DNA from: Tannerellaceae bacterium
GTDB lineage: Bacteria > Bacteroidota > Bacteroidia > Bacteroidales > Tannerellaceae
NCBI GenBank assembly: GCA_031273385.1
Contig: JAISRY010000136.1
Span: 1-18,147 of the forward strand
Length of the DNA stretch: 18,147 nucleotides
Direction: 5' to 3'
The notes under the pieces were generated by a model. It ran no database searches. It saw only the letters and a list, made by a program, of their open reading frames with translations, and was not told where the DNA came from. This document shows positions 6,026 through 13,912 of this stretch, one piece after another (within the stretch, counting starts at the first letter, position 1; the number at the start of each line of letters is the position of its first letter). Position numbers and translations under genes: made by a program.

Positions 6026-7395
6026 TGCTCTAATCTGTTTTTAACGGGTTCAACCAACCGGTCGATGTCGCCGGCGCCAAGGATTAATACCACTTCGTAT
6101 CTTCCGGAGGCCATCACGTCCAACAACCGCTCCTTTGTACAGAGCCTTTTGCAGGGAATGGAAACCTTGTCGAAGAGCGTCTGAGAAGTCACGCCCGGAA
6201 TCGGTTCTTCGCGGGCGGGGTAGATGTCCAACAGGATCAGCTCGTCCAACAGCGAAAGGCTGGCGGCGAATCCGTCCATAAAGTCACGTGTGCGGGTATA
6301 GAGGTGCGGCTGGAAGATGCCTGTCACCCGCTTTCCGGCATACAGCTCCTTTACGGAACGTATGCTCTCTTCCAGCTCCACCGGATGGTGTGCATAATCG
6401 TCGATCAACACGATATCCTCCCGCTTCAGGCGGACGTCGAAACGGCGTTTGGGGCCGGCAAAGGCGGCCATCCCCCTTTTGATCTCGCCGGCGGTCGCGC
6501 CATTGAGCCAGGCAATGGCCATAGCAGCGACGCCGTTCTCCACATTCACCCTTACCGGAACGCCCAACCGGACATCGTCGATCTGTATGCCGGGGCCAAC
6601 AAAGTCGAAGAGCAGCTCCCCCTTTTCCATACGGATACGCCCGGCATGGAAATCCCCCGTTCCCGCCGCCGAGTAGGTATATAGCCTGACACCGTCCCGT
6701 AGGCGGGGAGTGACGGGGATACCCTCTTTCATCACCAGGCAACCGCCCGGACGGATGAGGGAGGTGAAATGCTCGAAGCTTTCGCGGTAGGCCTCCGGCG
6801 TATCGTAGATGTCCAGGTGGTCGGGATCGGCGGAGGTGATCACCGCCATATAGGGAGACAGCCGGTGGAAAGAGCGGTCAAATTCGTCCGCTTCGATCAC
6901 GGTCAGGTCGCTCCTGCCGGAGAGCATCAGGTTGCTGTCGTAGTTCTTGAGGATACCGCCCAGAAAGGCGTTGCAGTCCACGTGCGACTGCTTCAGCAGA
7001 TGGGCGATCATGGAAGAGGTCGTCGTTTTCCCGTGTGTGCCGGCCACGCAAAGCCCGCGCGACGCTTTCGTGATCTCGCCCAACACCTCCGACCGCTTCA
7101 CCGGCTCGAAACGGTGGCGGCGAAACCATTCCAGCTCCGTATGCGACGCAGGAACGGCCGGCGTATAGACCACCAGCGTATCCCCGGGTGATCTCATCCC
7201 ATCGGGGATAAGCGCCGCGTCATCGTCGTAATGAATGGCCGCCCCCTCACGGTTCAACTGCTCCGTCAGCTCCGACGGCGTTTTATCGTATCCCGCCACC
7301 TGTTTCCCTTTCGAGAGGAAGTAGCGGATCAGCGCGCTCATCCCTATCCCGCCTGCGCCGATGAAATAGACGGCCTTTATGTTCTTTATCTCCAT
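5995..7395 (-). CDS. murC: UDP-N-acetylmuramate--L-alanine ligase
   Basis: Cytoplasmic ATP-dependent ligase of 466 residues that adds L-alanine to UDP-MurNAc, the first amino acid step of peptidoglycan precursor synthesis. The N-terminal Rossmann motif YFIGAGGIGMSAL (10-22) binds the UDP substrate; the ATP loop GTHGKTTTS lies at 119-127; EADEFDRSF and the DDYAHHP motif mark the central and C-terminal ligase domains. The frame is open 223 codons further upstream, but that part is antisense-frame shadow of murG. The ATG at 7395 begins the conserved domain and overlaps the murG stop by 10 bp (ATGGAGATAA). The C-terminus overlaps ftsQ. Confidence 0.97.
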   Translation of the reverse strand: MEIKNIKAVYFIGAGGIGMSALIRYFLSKGKQVAGYDKTPSELTEQLNREGAAIHYDDDAALIPDGMRSPGDTLVVYTPAVPASHTELEWFRRHRFEPVKRSEVLGEITKASRGLCVAGTHGKTTTSSMIAHLLKQSHVDCNAFLGGILKNYDSNLMLSGRSDLTVIEADEFDRSFHRLSPYMAVITSADPDHLDIYDTPEAYRESFEHFTSLIRPGGCLVMKEGIPVTPRLRDGVRLYTYSAAGTGDFHAGRIRMEKGELLFDFVGPGIQIDDVRLGVPVRVNVENGVAAMAIAWLNGATAGEIKRGMAAFAGPKRRFDVRLKREDIVLIDDYAHHPVELEESIRSVKELYAGKRVTGIFQPHLYTRTRDFMDGFAASLSLLDELILLDIYPAREEPIPGVTSQTLFDKVSIPCKRLCTKERLLDVMASGRYEVVLILGAGDIDRLVEPVKNRLEQCSSASSPSL

Positions 7396-8495
7396 TCGTT
7401 TATGATGTTTACCATTTCGTCCACAATGCGTTCGGCGCTGTGATGCAACGCCAGCTTTCCGATATTCCGGCTCAACGCCAGGAGCCGTTCGCCGTCGCCG
7501 AGGGCTTCGAGCGCCCTGGCCGCCAATCGTTCCTCCGCCTCCCTGTCGGCCACCATGATCGCCGCCTCCCGCCGAACCAATGCCATGGCGTTCTTCGTCT
7601 GGTGGTCTTCCGCCACATTGGGGGAGGGTACCAATATCACCGGCTTCTGCAACAGGCACAGCTCCGATATGGAGCCGGCTCCTGCACGGGAGATCACCAG
7701 GTCGGCCGCCGAGTAGGCATAATCCATCCGGGAGATGAACGCCATACAGCGGACGGGCATCCCGTCGTAGGCCTCCAGCCGTTCGCTGATCCCGTCGTAG
7801 TAGGCGCGCCCCGTCTGCCAGATGACCTGGAGGCCGGAAGCGCACAGGGCGTCCAGGCTGTTGAAGATGCTCCGGTTGACCGTACGGGCGCCCAGGCTTC
7901 CGCCAACCACCAACAAGGTCTTCTTCTCCGGCGAGAGGCCGAAGAACGCCAGCGCCTCCGCTTTCCTGTCCGAAGCCTCTTCCAGGTCTTTGCGTACGGG
8001 ATTGCCGGTGAGGACGATTTTGTTTGCCGGAAAGAACGCCTCCATCCCCTCGTAGGCGACGCATATCTTACGGGCTTTCCGGGCCAGTAGCTTATTGGTC
8101 AGGCCGGCGTAGGAGTTCTGTTCCTGTATCAGCGTGGGGATTCCCTGCCGGGCGGCTGTCCACAGGACAGGGGCGCTGGCAAAACCGCCGACGCCTACGG
8201 CGATATCCGGCTTAAATTCTCTCGTTATCTTCTTTGCCAGACGGAGGCTTTTGATCAACCGTCCGGCTACGGCGATGTTCTTGAGCGGTTGAGTCCGGTT
8301 AAAACCGCTGACCGGCAATCCGGCTATCCGGTAGCCTGCGGCGGGAACCCGTTCCATCTCCATCCGCCCCTCCGCCCCGACGAAAAGGATCTCCGCATCG
8401 GGATACCGCGCTTTAAACGTATTGGCGATCGAGATGGCGGGAAAGATATGCCCCCCCGTTCCTCCTCCGCTTATGATGATTCTATATGGCTTCAT
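7386..8495 (-). CDS. murG: Lipid II synthase, UDP-GlcNAc transferase MurG
   Basis: Peripheral membrane glycosyltransferase (GT28) of 369 residues that moves GlcNAc from UDP-GlcNAc to lipid I, giving lipid II. The N-terminal glycine loop GGGTGGH lies at 10-16, with the second-domain VGGSLGA motif, the donor-site ISRAGAGSISEL stretch and the NVAEDHQTKNA segment further on. I place the start at 8495 (MKPYRIII). The frame is open 18 codons upstream to 8549, but those codons read NSWRLTV repeats that come from the 21-bp repeats in the ftsW tail. The ATG lies one base after the ftsW stop, so translational coupling is likely. Confidence 0.97.
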   Translation of the reverse strand: MKPYRIIISGGGTGGHIFPAISIANTFKARYPDAEILFVGAEGRMEMERVPAAGYRIAGLPVSGFNRTQPLKNIAVAGRLIKSLRLAKKITREFKPDIAVGVGGFASAPVLWTAARQGIPTLIQEQNSYAGLTNKLLARKARKICVAYEGMEAFFPANKIVLTGNPVRKDLEEASDRKAEALAFFGLSPEKKTLLVVGGSLGARTVNRSIFNSLDALCASGLQVIWQTGRAYYDGISERLEAYDGMPVRCMAFISRMDYAYSAADLVISRAGAGSISELCLLQKPVILVPSPNVAEDHQTKNAMALVRREAAIMVADREAEERLAARALEALGDGERLLALSRNIGKLALHHSAERIVDEMVNIINEWR

Positions 8496-8496
8496 G

Positions 8497-9783
8497 TCAC
8501 TGTTCATTGTCAACCGCCAACTGTTCACCGTCAACCGCCAACTGTTCACTGTCGACTGTCAGTTGTTCACTATTCACTATTAACTGTTCACTATTCACTA
8601 TTTCTTCGTCTTCCTCTTCGTCTTCGTCTTCGTTCCCTATCCCGGCTCCGAAACGGCTTATGCTGAGGATGATGCCGAAGTAGACGCAGGAGAGCACCGT
8701 CGAAGTCCCTCCCCGGCTAACCAAAGGCATGGGCTGCCCCGTAACGGGGAAAAGCCCTACGGCCACCGCCATATTGGTGAACGCCTGGACGACGATCAGC
8801 AGTCCGCATCCCAACACCAGGAACTTGGGAAAGAGCTTGTCGCACCGTCGCGCGATCATGCCGACGCGCCACATCAGTACCACATACAAAAACAGGACGA
8901 TAAGGCCTCCCGCAATGCCCAACTCTTCTATGATAATGGCATAGATAAAGTCGGAATAGGCTTGCGGCAGGAAGTCGCGCTGCTGCCCGTGCCCGGGCAA
9001 TTTCCCGAACAAACCGCCCCGGGCGATCGCGATATTCGCGTGCGACACCTGGTAATTGTCGTCGTTGATGACGTAGGTATCGCCGTTTGCCTCTTCGCTT
9101 TTATGCATAAACTTGACGATGCGCTTTTTCCATGTCGGCGCGCGGGAGACCGGCTCCAGGTATTTGTCGGGCACGACGACCAGCACAGCGGCAAGCACGA
9201 GGCCGGCAAGAAGACACAGGCCGATTAATTTAGCCAGTTTCACGAAAGGTATCCCCCCGATAAACATCAGCAGGCAACAGACCACAAAAAGCATGGCGGC
9301 CGTAGAGAGGTTCTCCGGAAAAATGAGGAGGCAAATAGGGATCATCCCGAAGCATATCCATTTGAAGACCTGTGAATCGGTGAACTTCTGCCTTTTACTC
9401 AGCAGAAAGGCCACAAAGACGATACAGGAAAGCTTACCGAACTCGGAGGGCTGGAACTTGAACCCAAACAGGCCGATCCACCTATGGGCGTCGTTCGTAC
9501 TCTCCCCCAGAAAGGGGGTGGCCAGCAACAACAGGGCGGAAAAGGGGAGCAGGATGATCAGGCCGGGAAATAACTTGTAGGGGATATGGTGCAAAATCAG
9601 GATCAGGATAAAGCCGAACAGCAGGAAAGAGGCGTGCATGGCGATCGGATCCCAGTGGTTGGCGCGTTTGTAGGCGAGCGTACTGGTCGCGCTAAAGACC
9701 TCTACCGCCGATATGAGGATGAGAGACAGGAAAATTATCCATATCACCCGGTCTCCCTTAAACAGTTTGTTTGCCAGATTCAT
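8497..9783 (-). CDS. ftsW: SEDS peptidoglycan polymerase FtsW with heptad-repeat tail
   Basis: Integral membrane glycosyltransferase of 428 residues that polymerises lipid II at the septum, paired with FtsI. It shows multiple membrane helices, the FQPSEFGK motif (110-117), the essential loop AYSDFIYAIIIEELG with Asp278, and the signature PLVSRGGTS (353-361). The ATG at 9783 follows an AGGAGA ribosome site by 10 nt; the longer open frame to 9882 belongs to the murD end. After residue 383 comes an acidic run (EDEDEEEDEE) and then five heptads such as LTVDSEQ (394-428) encoded by 21-bp DNA repeats. That tail is not part of the SEDS fold and looks acquired from intergenic repeat DNA. Confidence 0.97.
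   Translation of the reverse strand: MNLANKLFKGDRVIWIIFLSLILISAVEVFSATSTLAYKRANHWDPIAMHASFLLFGFILILILHHIPYKLFPGLIILLPFSALLLLATPFLGESTNDAHRWIGLFGFKFQPSEFGKLSCIVFVAFLLSKRQKFTDSQVFKWICFGMIPICLLIFPENLSTAAMLFVVCCLLMFIGGIPFVKLAKLIGLCLLAGLVLAAVLVVVPDKYLEPVSRAPTWKKRIVKFMHKSEEANGDTYVINDDNYQVSHANIAIARGGLFGKLPGHGQQRDFLPQAYSDFIYAIIIEELGIAGGLIVLFLYVVLMWRVGMIARRCDKLFPKFLVLGCGLLIVVQAFTNMAVAVGLFPVTGQPMPLVSRGGTSTVLSCVYFGIILSISRFGAGIGNEDEDEEEDEEIVNSEQLIVNSEQLTVDSEQLAVDGEQLAVDNEQ
8500..8604 (-). repeat. Five 21-bp tandem repeats forming the ftsW 3' end
   Basis: Five adjacent 21-bp units (8500-8520, 8521-8541, 8542-8562, 8563-8583, 8584-8604), plus-strand pattern CTGTTCACTGTCAACTGCCAA, run up to the ftsW stop codon. 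On the minus strand each unit encodes a heptad of the form L-x-V-N/D-S-E-Q. The 17-mer at 8563-8579 recurs as an exact inverted copy in the non-coding DNA before rsmH (17443-17459), which marks this as a dispersed intergenic-type repeat. Confidence 0.85.
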
Positions 9784-9793
9784 CTCTCTTCGT

Positions 9794-9799
9794 TCTCCT
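9794..9799 (-). promoter_or_regulatory. Ribosome binding site of ftsW
   Basis: AGGAGA on the minus strand, 10 nt before the ATG at 9783. Most genes here lack a clear Shine-Dalgarno site, as is common in Bacteroidetes, so this one helps fix the ftsW start. Confidence 0.6.
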
Positions 9800-9808
9800 T
9801 TCTTTTTC

Positions 9809-11146
9809 TTATAAATGAAGTACACACGTTTTAAACAGCTCGCCCCGGTGTTCGTAGTTGTTGAACAGGTCGAAGCTGGCACAGCAGGGAGAGAGCAATA
9901 CCGTATCGCCTTTCTCCGCCAGTTTGTACGATTTCGTCACCGCCTCTTCCATCGACCCCGCCTCTTCGATCCGCTTGGCCTTACCGTCGAAAAAGGCGTG
10001 CAGCCGGCTGTTATCCACGCCAAGGAAGATCAATGCGCGTACCTTTTCCCTGACCGCTTCTTCTATTTCCGTATAGTCGTTCCCCTTATCGAGGCCGCCT
10101 AAAATAAGGATGATCTTTGTATGGATGCTTTCCAAAGCATACCAGCAGGAGTTGACGTTTGTCGCCTTGGAGTCGTTGATATAATCTACGCCGCGCACCC
10201 GGGCGACCTTTTCCAAGCGGTGTTCGACGCCGGAGAAATCGCTCAACGATGCGCGGATCTTTTCATCCTGTATATCCACAAGCTTGGCCGCAATCCCGGA
10301 AGCCAGGGAGTTGTACAGGTTATGCGTGCCTGTCAAGGCCAATAAATCTTGTTCCATAGTATAAATTCCATTTGTTGATTCAATAATAAATAACCTATCG
10401 TTCACATATCCTTTTACGCCCTCTTTCCAGCTTTCGGCAAAGGGATAGAGCGTAGCGGCAGGATCGCGCCGCGAGAGTTCCCGCCGGATCACGGGGTCAT
10501 CGTTCCAGAAAATAAACGCATCTTCTTTTGTCTGATTCCGTATGATACGGAATTTGGCATCGATGTAGTTTTGTATGTCGTAGCCGTAACGATCCAAATG
10601 ATCGGGCGTGATGTTCAGCAAGACGGCGATATCCGCCTTAAAGTCATACATGTTGTCCAACTGAAAGCTACTCAGCTCAATCACGTAGCAGGCGTGGGGG
10701 CTTTCCGCCACCTGTAGCGCCAGGCTGTTCCCTACGTTTCCGGCCAGCCCGACGTCCAGCCCGGCGGCTTTCAGGATATGGTAGGTCAGCAGCGTGGTCG
10801 TCGTCTTGCCGTTGCTTCCGGTGATACAGATCATCTTCGCGTCGGTGTAGCGTCCGGCCAGTTCAATCTCCGAGATGACGGGTATGCCTTTTTCCTCCAG
10901 CTTTTTAATGATAGGAACCGTGTCGGGGATGCCCGGGCTTTTGACCACCTCCGCGGCTTTCAGTATCTCCTCTTCGGTATGCCGCCCCTCTTCCCAGCGG
11001 ATGCCCCGACTGTCCAGCATCTCCCTGTACGACGGCTTGATGGCCGACGCGTCGGAGACAAAGACGTCAAACCCTTTCGCCTTAGCCAGTATAGCGGCTC
11101 CCGTACCGCTCTCTCCCGCTCCCAATATAACGATCTTCCCTTTCAT
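9809..11146 (-). CDS. murD: UDP-MurNAc-L-alanine--D-glutamate ligase
   Basis: Cytoplasmic Mur ligase of 445 residues that adds D-glutamate to UDP-MurNAc-L-Ala. The N-terminal nucleotide-sugar domain begins VILGAGESGTGAA (6-18); the SPGIP motif follows near 70-74, the ATP loop GSNGKTTTT at 110-118, the NITPDHLDRYG segment in the central domain, and the VDYINDSKATN and LILGGLDKG motifs in the C-terminal domain. The ATG at 11146 opens directly on the conserved domain, 8 nt after the mraY stop; the frame is open further upstream only as a shadow of mraY. GAGG and AGAGG sequences lie just before the start. Confidence 0.97.
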   Translation of the reverse strand: MKGKIVILGAGESGTGAAILAKAKGFDVFVSDASAIKPSYREMLDSRGIRWEEGRHTEEEILKAAEVVKSPGIPDTVPIIKKLEEKGIPVISEIELAGRYTDAKMICITGSNGKTTTTLLTYHILKAAGLDVGLAGNVGNSLALQVAESPHACYVIELSSFQLDNMYDFKADIAVLLNITPDHLDRYGYDIQNYIDAKFRIIRNQTKEDAFIFWNDDPVIRRELSRRDPAATLYPFAESWKEGVKGYVNDRLFIIESTNGIYTMEQDLLALTGTHNLYNSLASGIAAKLVDIQDEKIRASLSDFSGVEHRLEKVARVRGVDYINDSKATNVNSCWYALESIHTKIILILGGLDKGNDYTEIEEAVREKVRALIFLGVDNSRLHAFFDGKAKRIEEAGSMEEAVTKSYKLAEKGDTVLLSPCCASFDLFNNYEHRGELFKTCVLHL

Positions 11147-11154
11147 CCGCCTCT

Positions 11155-12420
11155 TTACCTCATCTTTAGTGTAACGATCGTGATCACCGCCAGGATAATG
11201 CCCACCAGCCAGAACCGCACGACGATCTTGGATTCGGGCACGATGTTGTAGGGCTTTTGTATGATCGCCTTTACCGAGGCGTCTCCGGGCATCTGGAAAT
11301 GATGGTGCAGGGGGGCGATCTTCAGGATACGCTTCCCCTCGCCATACCGCTTTTTGGTATATTTGAAATAGCAGACCTGTATCAGCACCGAGATACTCTC
11401 TGCAAGGAAGATCCCGCACAGGATGGGGATCAGCAGCTCTTTACGGATGATGATGGCGAATACGGCGATGATACCGCCCAGCGTCAGGCTGCCGGTATCG
11501 CCCATAAACACCTGCGCAGGATAGGCGTTGTACCACAAAAAGCCGATCGTCGCACCGATAAAGGAGGCGGCGAATACGACAAGCTCTTCCGCACCCGGTA
11601 TGAACATGACATTGAGGAAAGAGGCGAACTGGGCATGCGAAGAGACGTAGGCCAATATCCCCAACGCGATGCCGATGATGGCCGAGCTACCCGCCGCCAG
11701 CCCGTCCAGCCCGTCGGTCAGGTTGGCGCCGTTGGAGACCGCCGTTACGATGAAGATAGTCATCAGCACAAAGATAACCCATGTCGCTTCCGTTTTGTAC
11801 CTCCCCGCCCATCCCGCCAGAAAGGCATAATCGAAGTTGTTGTTCTTCAGGAAAGGGATGGTCGTCTTCGTCGATTTGGTCTCATTGGAATGGAAATTGA
11901 CCTGTTCGATCGTATTATCGCTCGTGCTGCGCACCTCCATATTCTCGCGGATCACCACGTCGGGACTGGCAAACAGGACGATGCCCACAATCAACCCCAG
12001 CCCAATCTGGCCGATGATCTTGAAATGCCCGCGCAGCCCCTCCTTATTCTTACGGAATACCTTGATATAATCGTCCAGAAAACCGATCGTCCCCAGCCAG
12101 ACCGTCGTGATCAGCATCAGGATGAGGTAGATATTCGTCAGGCGGGCGCAGAACAACACCGGTATCAGGATGGCGATAATAATGATTACCCCCCCCATGG
12201 TCGGCGTGCCCTTTTTATTGATCTGCCCCTCCAGGCCGAGGTCGCGGACGGTTTCGCCTATCTGCAGGCGTTGCAGCCGGTCGATGATCCGCCGGCCGAT
12301 AGCGGTAGAGATGAAAAGGGAAAGGATCAACGCCAGCCCGGAACGGAATGACACATACTTGAACATCCCCGCGCCGGGGAAATCCAGTTGATCCAGGTAA
12401 TTAAACAGGTCGTACAGCAT
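11155..12420 (-). CDS. mraY: Phospho-N-acetylmuramoyl-pentapeptide transferase MraY
   Basis: Integral membrane enzyme of 421 residues that transfers phospho-MurNAc-pentapeptide to undecaprenyl phosphate, giving lipid I. Catalytic-site motifs are present: FLDDY with Asp116/117, NLTDGLDGLA with Asp236 and Asp239, FMGDTGSL (305-312) and the HHH triad (372-374) in PLHHHFQ. A polar stretch of about 50 residues (155-205) enlarges one extramembrane loop; such an insertion is usual in Bacteroidetes MraY as far as I recall. The start at 12420 is fixed by a strong AAGGAGG site 8 nt upstream; the longer open frame to 12681 is a murE shadow. Confidence 0.97.
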   Translation of the reverse strand: MLYDLFNYLDQLDFPGAGMFKYVSFRSGLALILSLFISTAIGRRIIDRLQRLQIGETVRDLGLEGQINKKGTPTMGGVIIIIAILIPVLFCARLTNIYLILMLITTVWLGTIGFLDDYIKVFRKNKEGLRGHFKIIGQIGLGLIVGIVLFASPDVVIRENMEVRSTSDNTIEQVNFHSNETKSTKTTIPFLKNNNFDYAFLAGWAGRYKTEATWVIFVLMTIFIVTAVSNGANLTDGLDGLAAGSSAIIGIALGILAYVSSHAQFASFLNVMFIPGAEELVVFAASFIGATIGFLWYNAYPAQVFMGDTGSLTLGGIIAVFAIIIRKELLIPILCGIFLAESISVLIQVCYFKYTKKRYGEGKRILKIAPLHHHFQMPGDASVKAIIQKPYNIVPESKIVVRFWLVGIILAVITIVTLKMR

Positions 12421-12428
12421 ATCGTCGT

Positions 12429-12435
12429 CCTCCTT
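12429..12435 (-). promoter_or_regulatory. Ribosome binding site of mraY
   Basis: A full AAGGAGG on the minus strand with an 8-nt spacer to the ATG at 12420. It begins only one base after the murE stop codon and is the strongest Shine-Dalgarno site in the cluster. Confidence 0.75.
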
Positions 12436-12436
12436 T

Positions 12437-13900
12437 TTATGGTTGTTGAGCGGTGAATAGCGTTCGTATCTTCTCCCTGTCGTCGAAAGGGTATTTGACC
12501 CCTTTGATCTCCTGATAGTCTTCGTGCCCTTTTCCGGCCACCAGGATAACGTCGCCCCGCTTTGCCAACGCCGCCGCCGTCTTGATGGCCTGCGTGCGGT
12601 CGGCGATACACAGGGTGCGTTCCAATCCATCGCCGGACAGTCCGGCCACCATATCGCCGATGATATCCTCCGGCTCTTCAAAGCGGGGATTGTCGGACGT
12701 CAGGATCACCTGGTCGCTCAGCCGGGCGGCCTCTTTCGCCATGATGGGGCGTTTCCCTTTGTCGCGGTTTCCGCCCGCTCCCACGACGGTGATGATCCGC
12801 CCGCCCACTCCCAGCACCTCCCTGATGCCGTCGAGGACGTTGACTAAGGCGTCCGGCGTATGGGCATAATCGACGATCGCCGTATACCCCAGCGGGGAGA
12901 GGATGGTTTCAAAACGTCCGGATACGGGGTGCAGCGCGCTGAGGGCGACCAACGTCTCTTCAGGCTTCTTGCCCAGGGCGATGGCCGCGCCGTATACGGC
13001 CAGCAGGTTATAGGCGTTGAAGCGTCCCACGAAACGGACGACGACCTCCCGCCCGTTGATCGCGAGCTCCGTCCCCTCGATATGCGATTCAAGGATCTTC
13101 CCCTTGAAATCGGCGGGATGCTGGAGCGAGTAGGTCAACCGCTTTGCCGCCGTATTCTGTAGCATGACCGCGCCCGTCTTGTCGTCTGCATTGGTCAGGG
13201 CAAAAGCCGTGGCGGGCAGGCCGTCGAAAAAGGCTTTCTTCGCTTTCAGGTAGTTCTCGACGGTTTTATGGTAGTCCAGGTGGTCGCGCGTGAGGTTCGT
13301 AAAGATCCCCCCGTCGAACGACAGGCCGCTGATCCGCTTTTGTTCGACCGCATGCGAACTGACCTCCATAAAGAGGTACTCACATCCGGCGTCGGCCATA
13401 CGCGCCACCAGGTGGTGCAGGGCGACGGGGTCGGGCGTGGTATGGGTGGCCGGAACCGCTTCGCCGTCGATGTAGTTGCAAACGGTGGAAAGCAGGCCGG
13501 CTTTATGCCCCATCTTCCTGAACAGCTCATACAGCAGGGTGGCGATGGTGGTCTTTCCGTTCGTGCCGGTCACGCCGACGACGGTCAGCCTGCCGGAGGG
13601 ATCGCCATACCACGCCGAAAGCAGTTTCCCCAGCGCAGTGGCCGAATCGTTCACGACGATAAACGTCGCTTTGCCCTGCAGGGCAACGGGTGGCGCCTCT
13701 TCGCAAACAACGGCCGCCGCCCCCTTTTCTATGGCGCTCTCCATATAGGCATGGCCATCCGTCACCGTCCCGCGTACGGCGACAAACAGCGAACCGTCTT
13801 CCACCCTCCGCGAGTCGGGCCGTATACCGGTTATCTCCATGCCGCCCACTCCTGCGGGCTCCTGCACTCCCAACGCTTCCATCAACTTTCTTAATTCCAT
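12437..13900 (-). CDS. murE: UDP-MurNAc-tripeptide synthetase, meso-diaminopimelate type
   Basis: Cytoplasmic Mur ligase of 487 residues that adds the third amino acid to UDP-MurNAc-dipeptide. The ATP loop GTNGKTT lies at 112-118, [10 protein letters not shown] in the central domain (204-213), the lysine expected to be carbamylated in YLKAK (about 221), DYAHTPDAL at 344-352, and KGHE at 457-460. The substrate motif DNPR (403-406) is the one found in meso-diaminopimelate-adding enzymes, so the peptidoglycan is probably of the meso-DAP type. The ATG at 13900 starts the conserved N-terminal domain 12 bp after ftsI. MurF, which would complete the pentapeptide, is not nearby. Confidence 0.97.
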   Translation of the reverse strand: MELRKLMEALGVQEPAGVGGMEITGIRPDSRRVEDGSLFVAVRGTVTDGHAYMESAIEKGAAAVVCEEAPPVALQGKATFIVVNDSATALGKLLSAWYGDPSGRLTVVGVTGTNGKTTIATLLYELFRKMGHKAGLLSTVCNYIDGEAVPATHTTPDPVALHHLVARMADAGCEYLFMEVSSHAVEQKRISGLSFDGGIFTNLTRDHLDYHKTVENYLKAKKAFFDGLPATAFALTNADDKTGAVMLQNTAAKRLTYSLQHPADFKGKILESHIEGTELAINGREVVVRFVGRFNAYNLLAVYGAAIALGKKPEETLVALSALHPVSGRFETILSPLGYTAIVDYAHTPDALVNVLDGIREVLGVGGRIITVVGAGGNRDKGKRPIMAKEAARLSDQVILTSDNPRFEEPEDIIGDMVAGLSGDGLERTLCIADRTQAIKTAAALAKRGDVILVAGKGHEDYQEIKGVKYPFDDREKIRTLFTAQQP

Positions 13901-13912
13901 ATCATCCGTTTT

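Noticed and set aside
7396..8064. Open frame extending murC by 223 codons
   Set aside because: The extra residues are Arg/Gly-rich shadow of murG. The Rossmann motif of MurC begins right after the ATG at 7395.
8496..8549. Eighteen extra codons before murG
   Set aside because: They read repeated NSWRLTV from the ftsW repeat DNA in another frame. MurG homologues start close to the GGGTGGH loop, matching the ATG at 8495.
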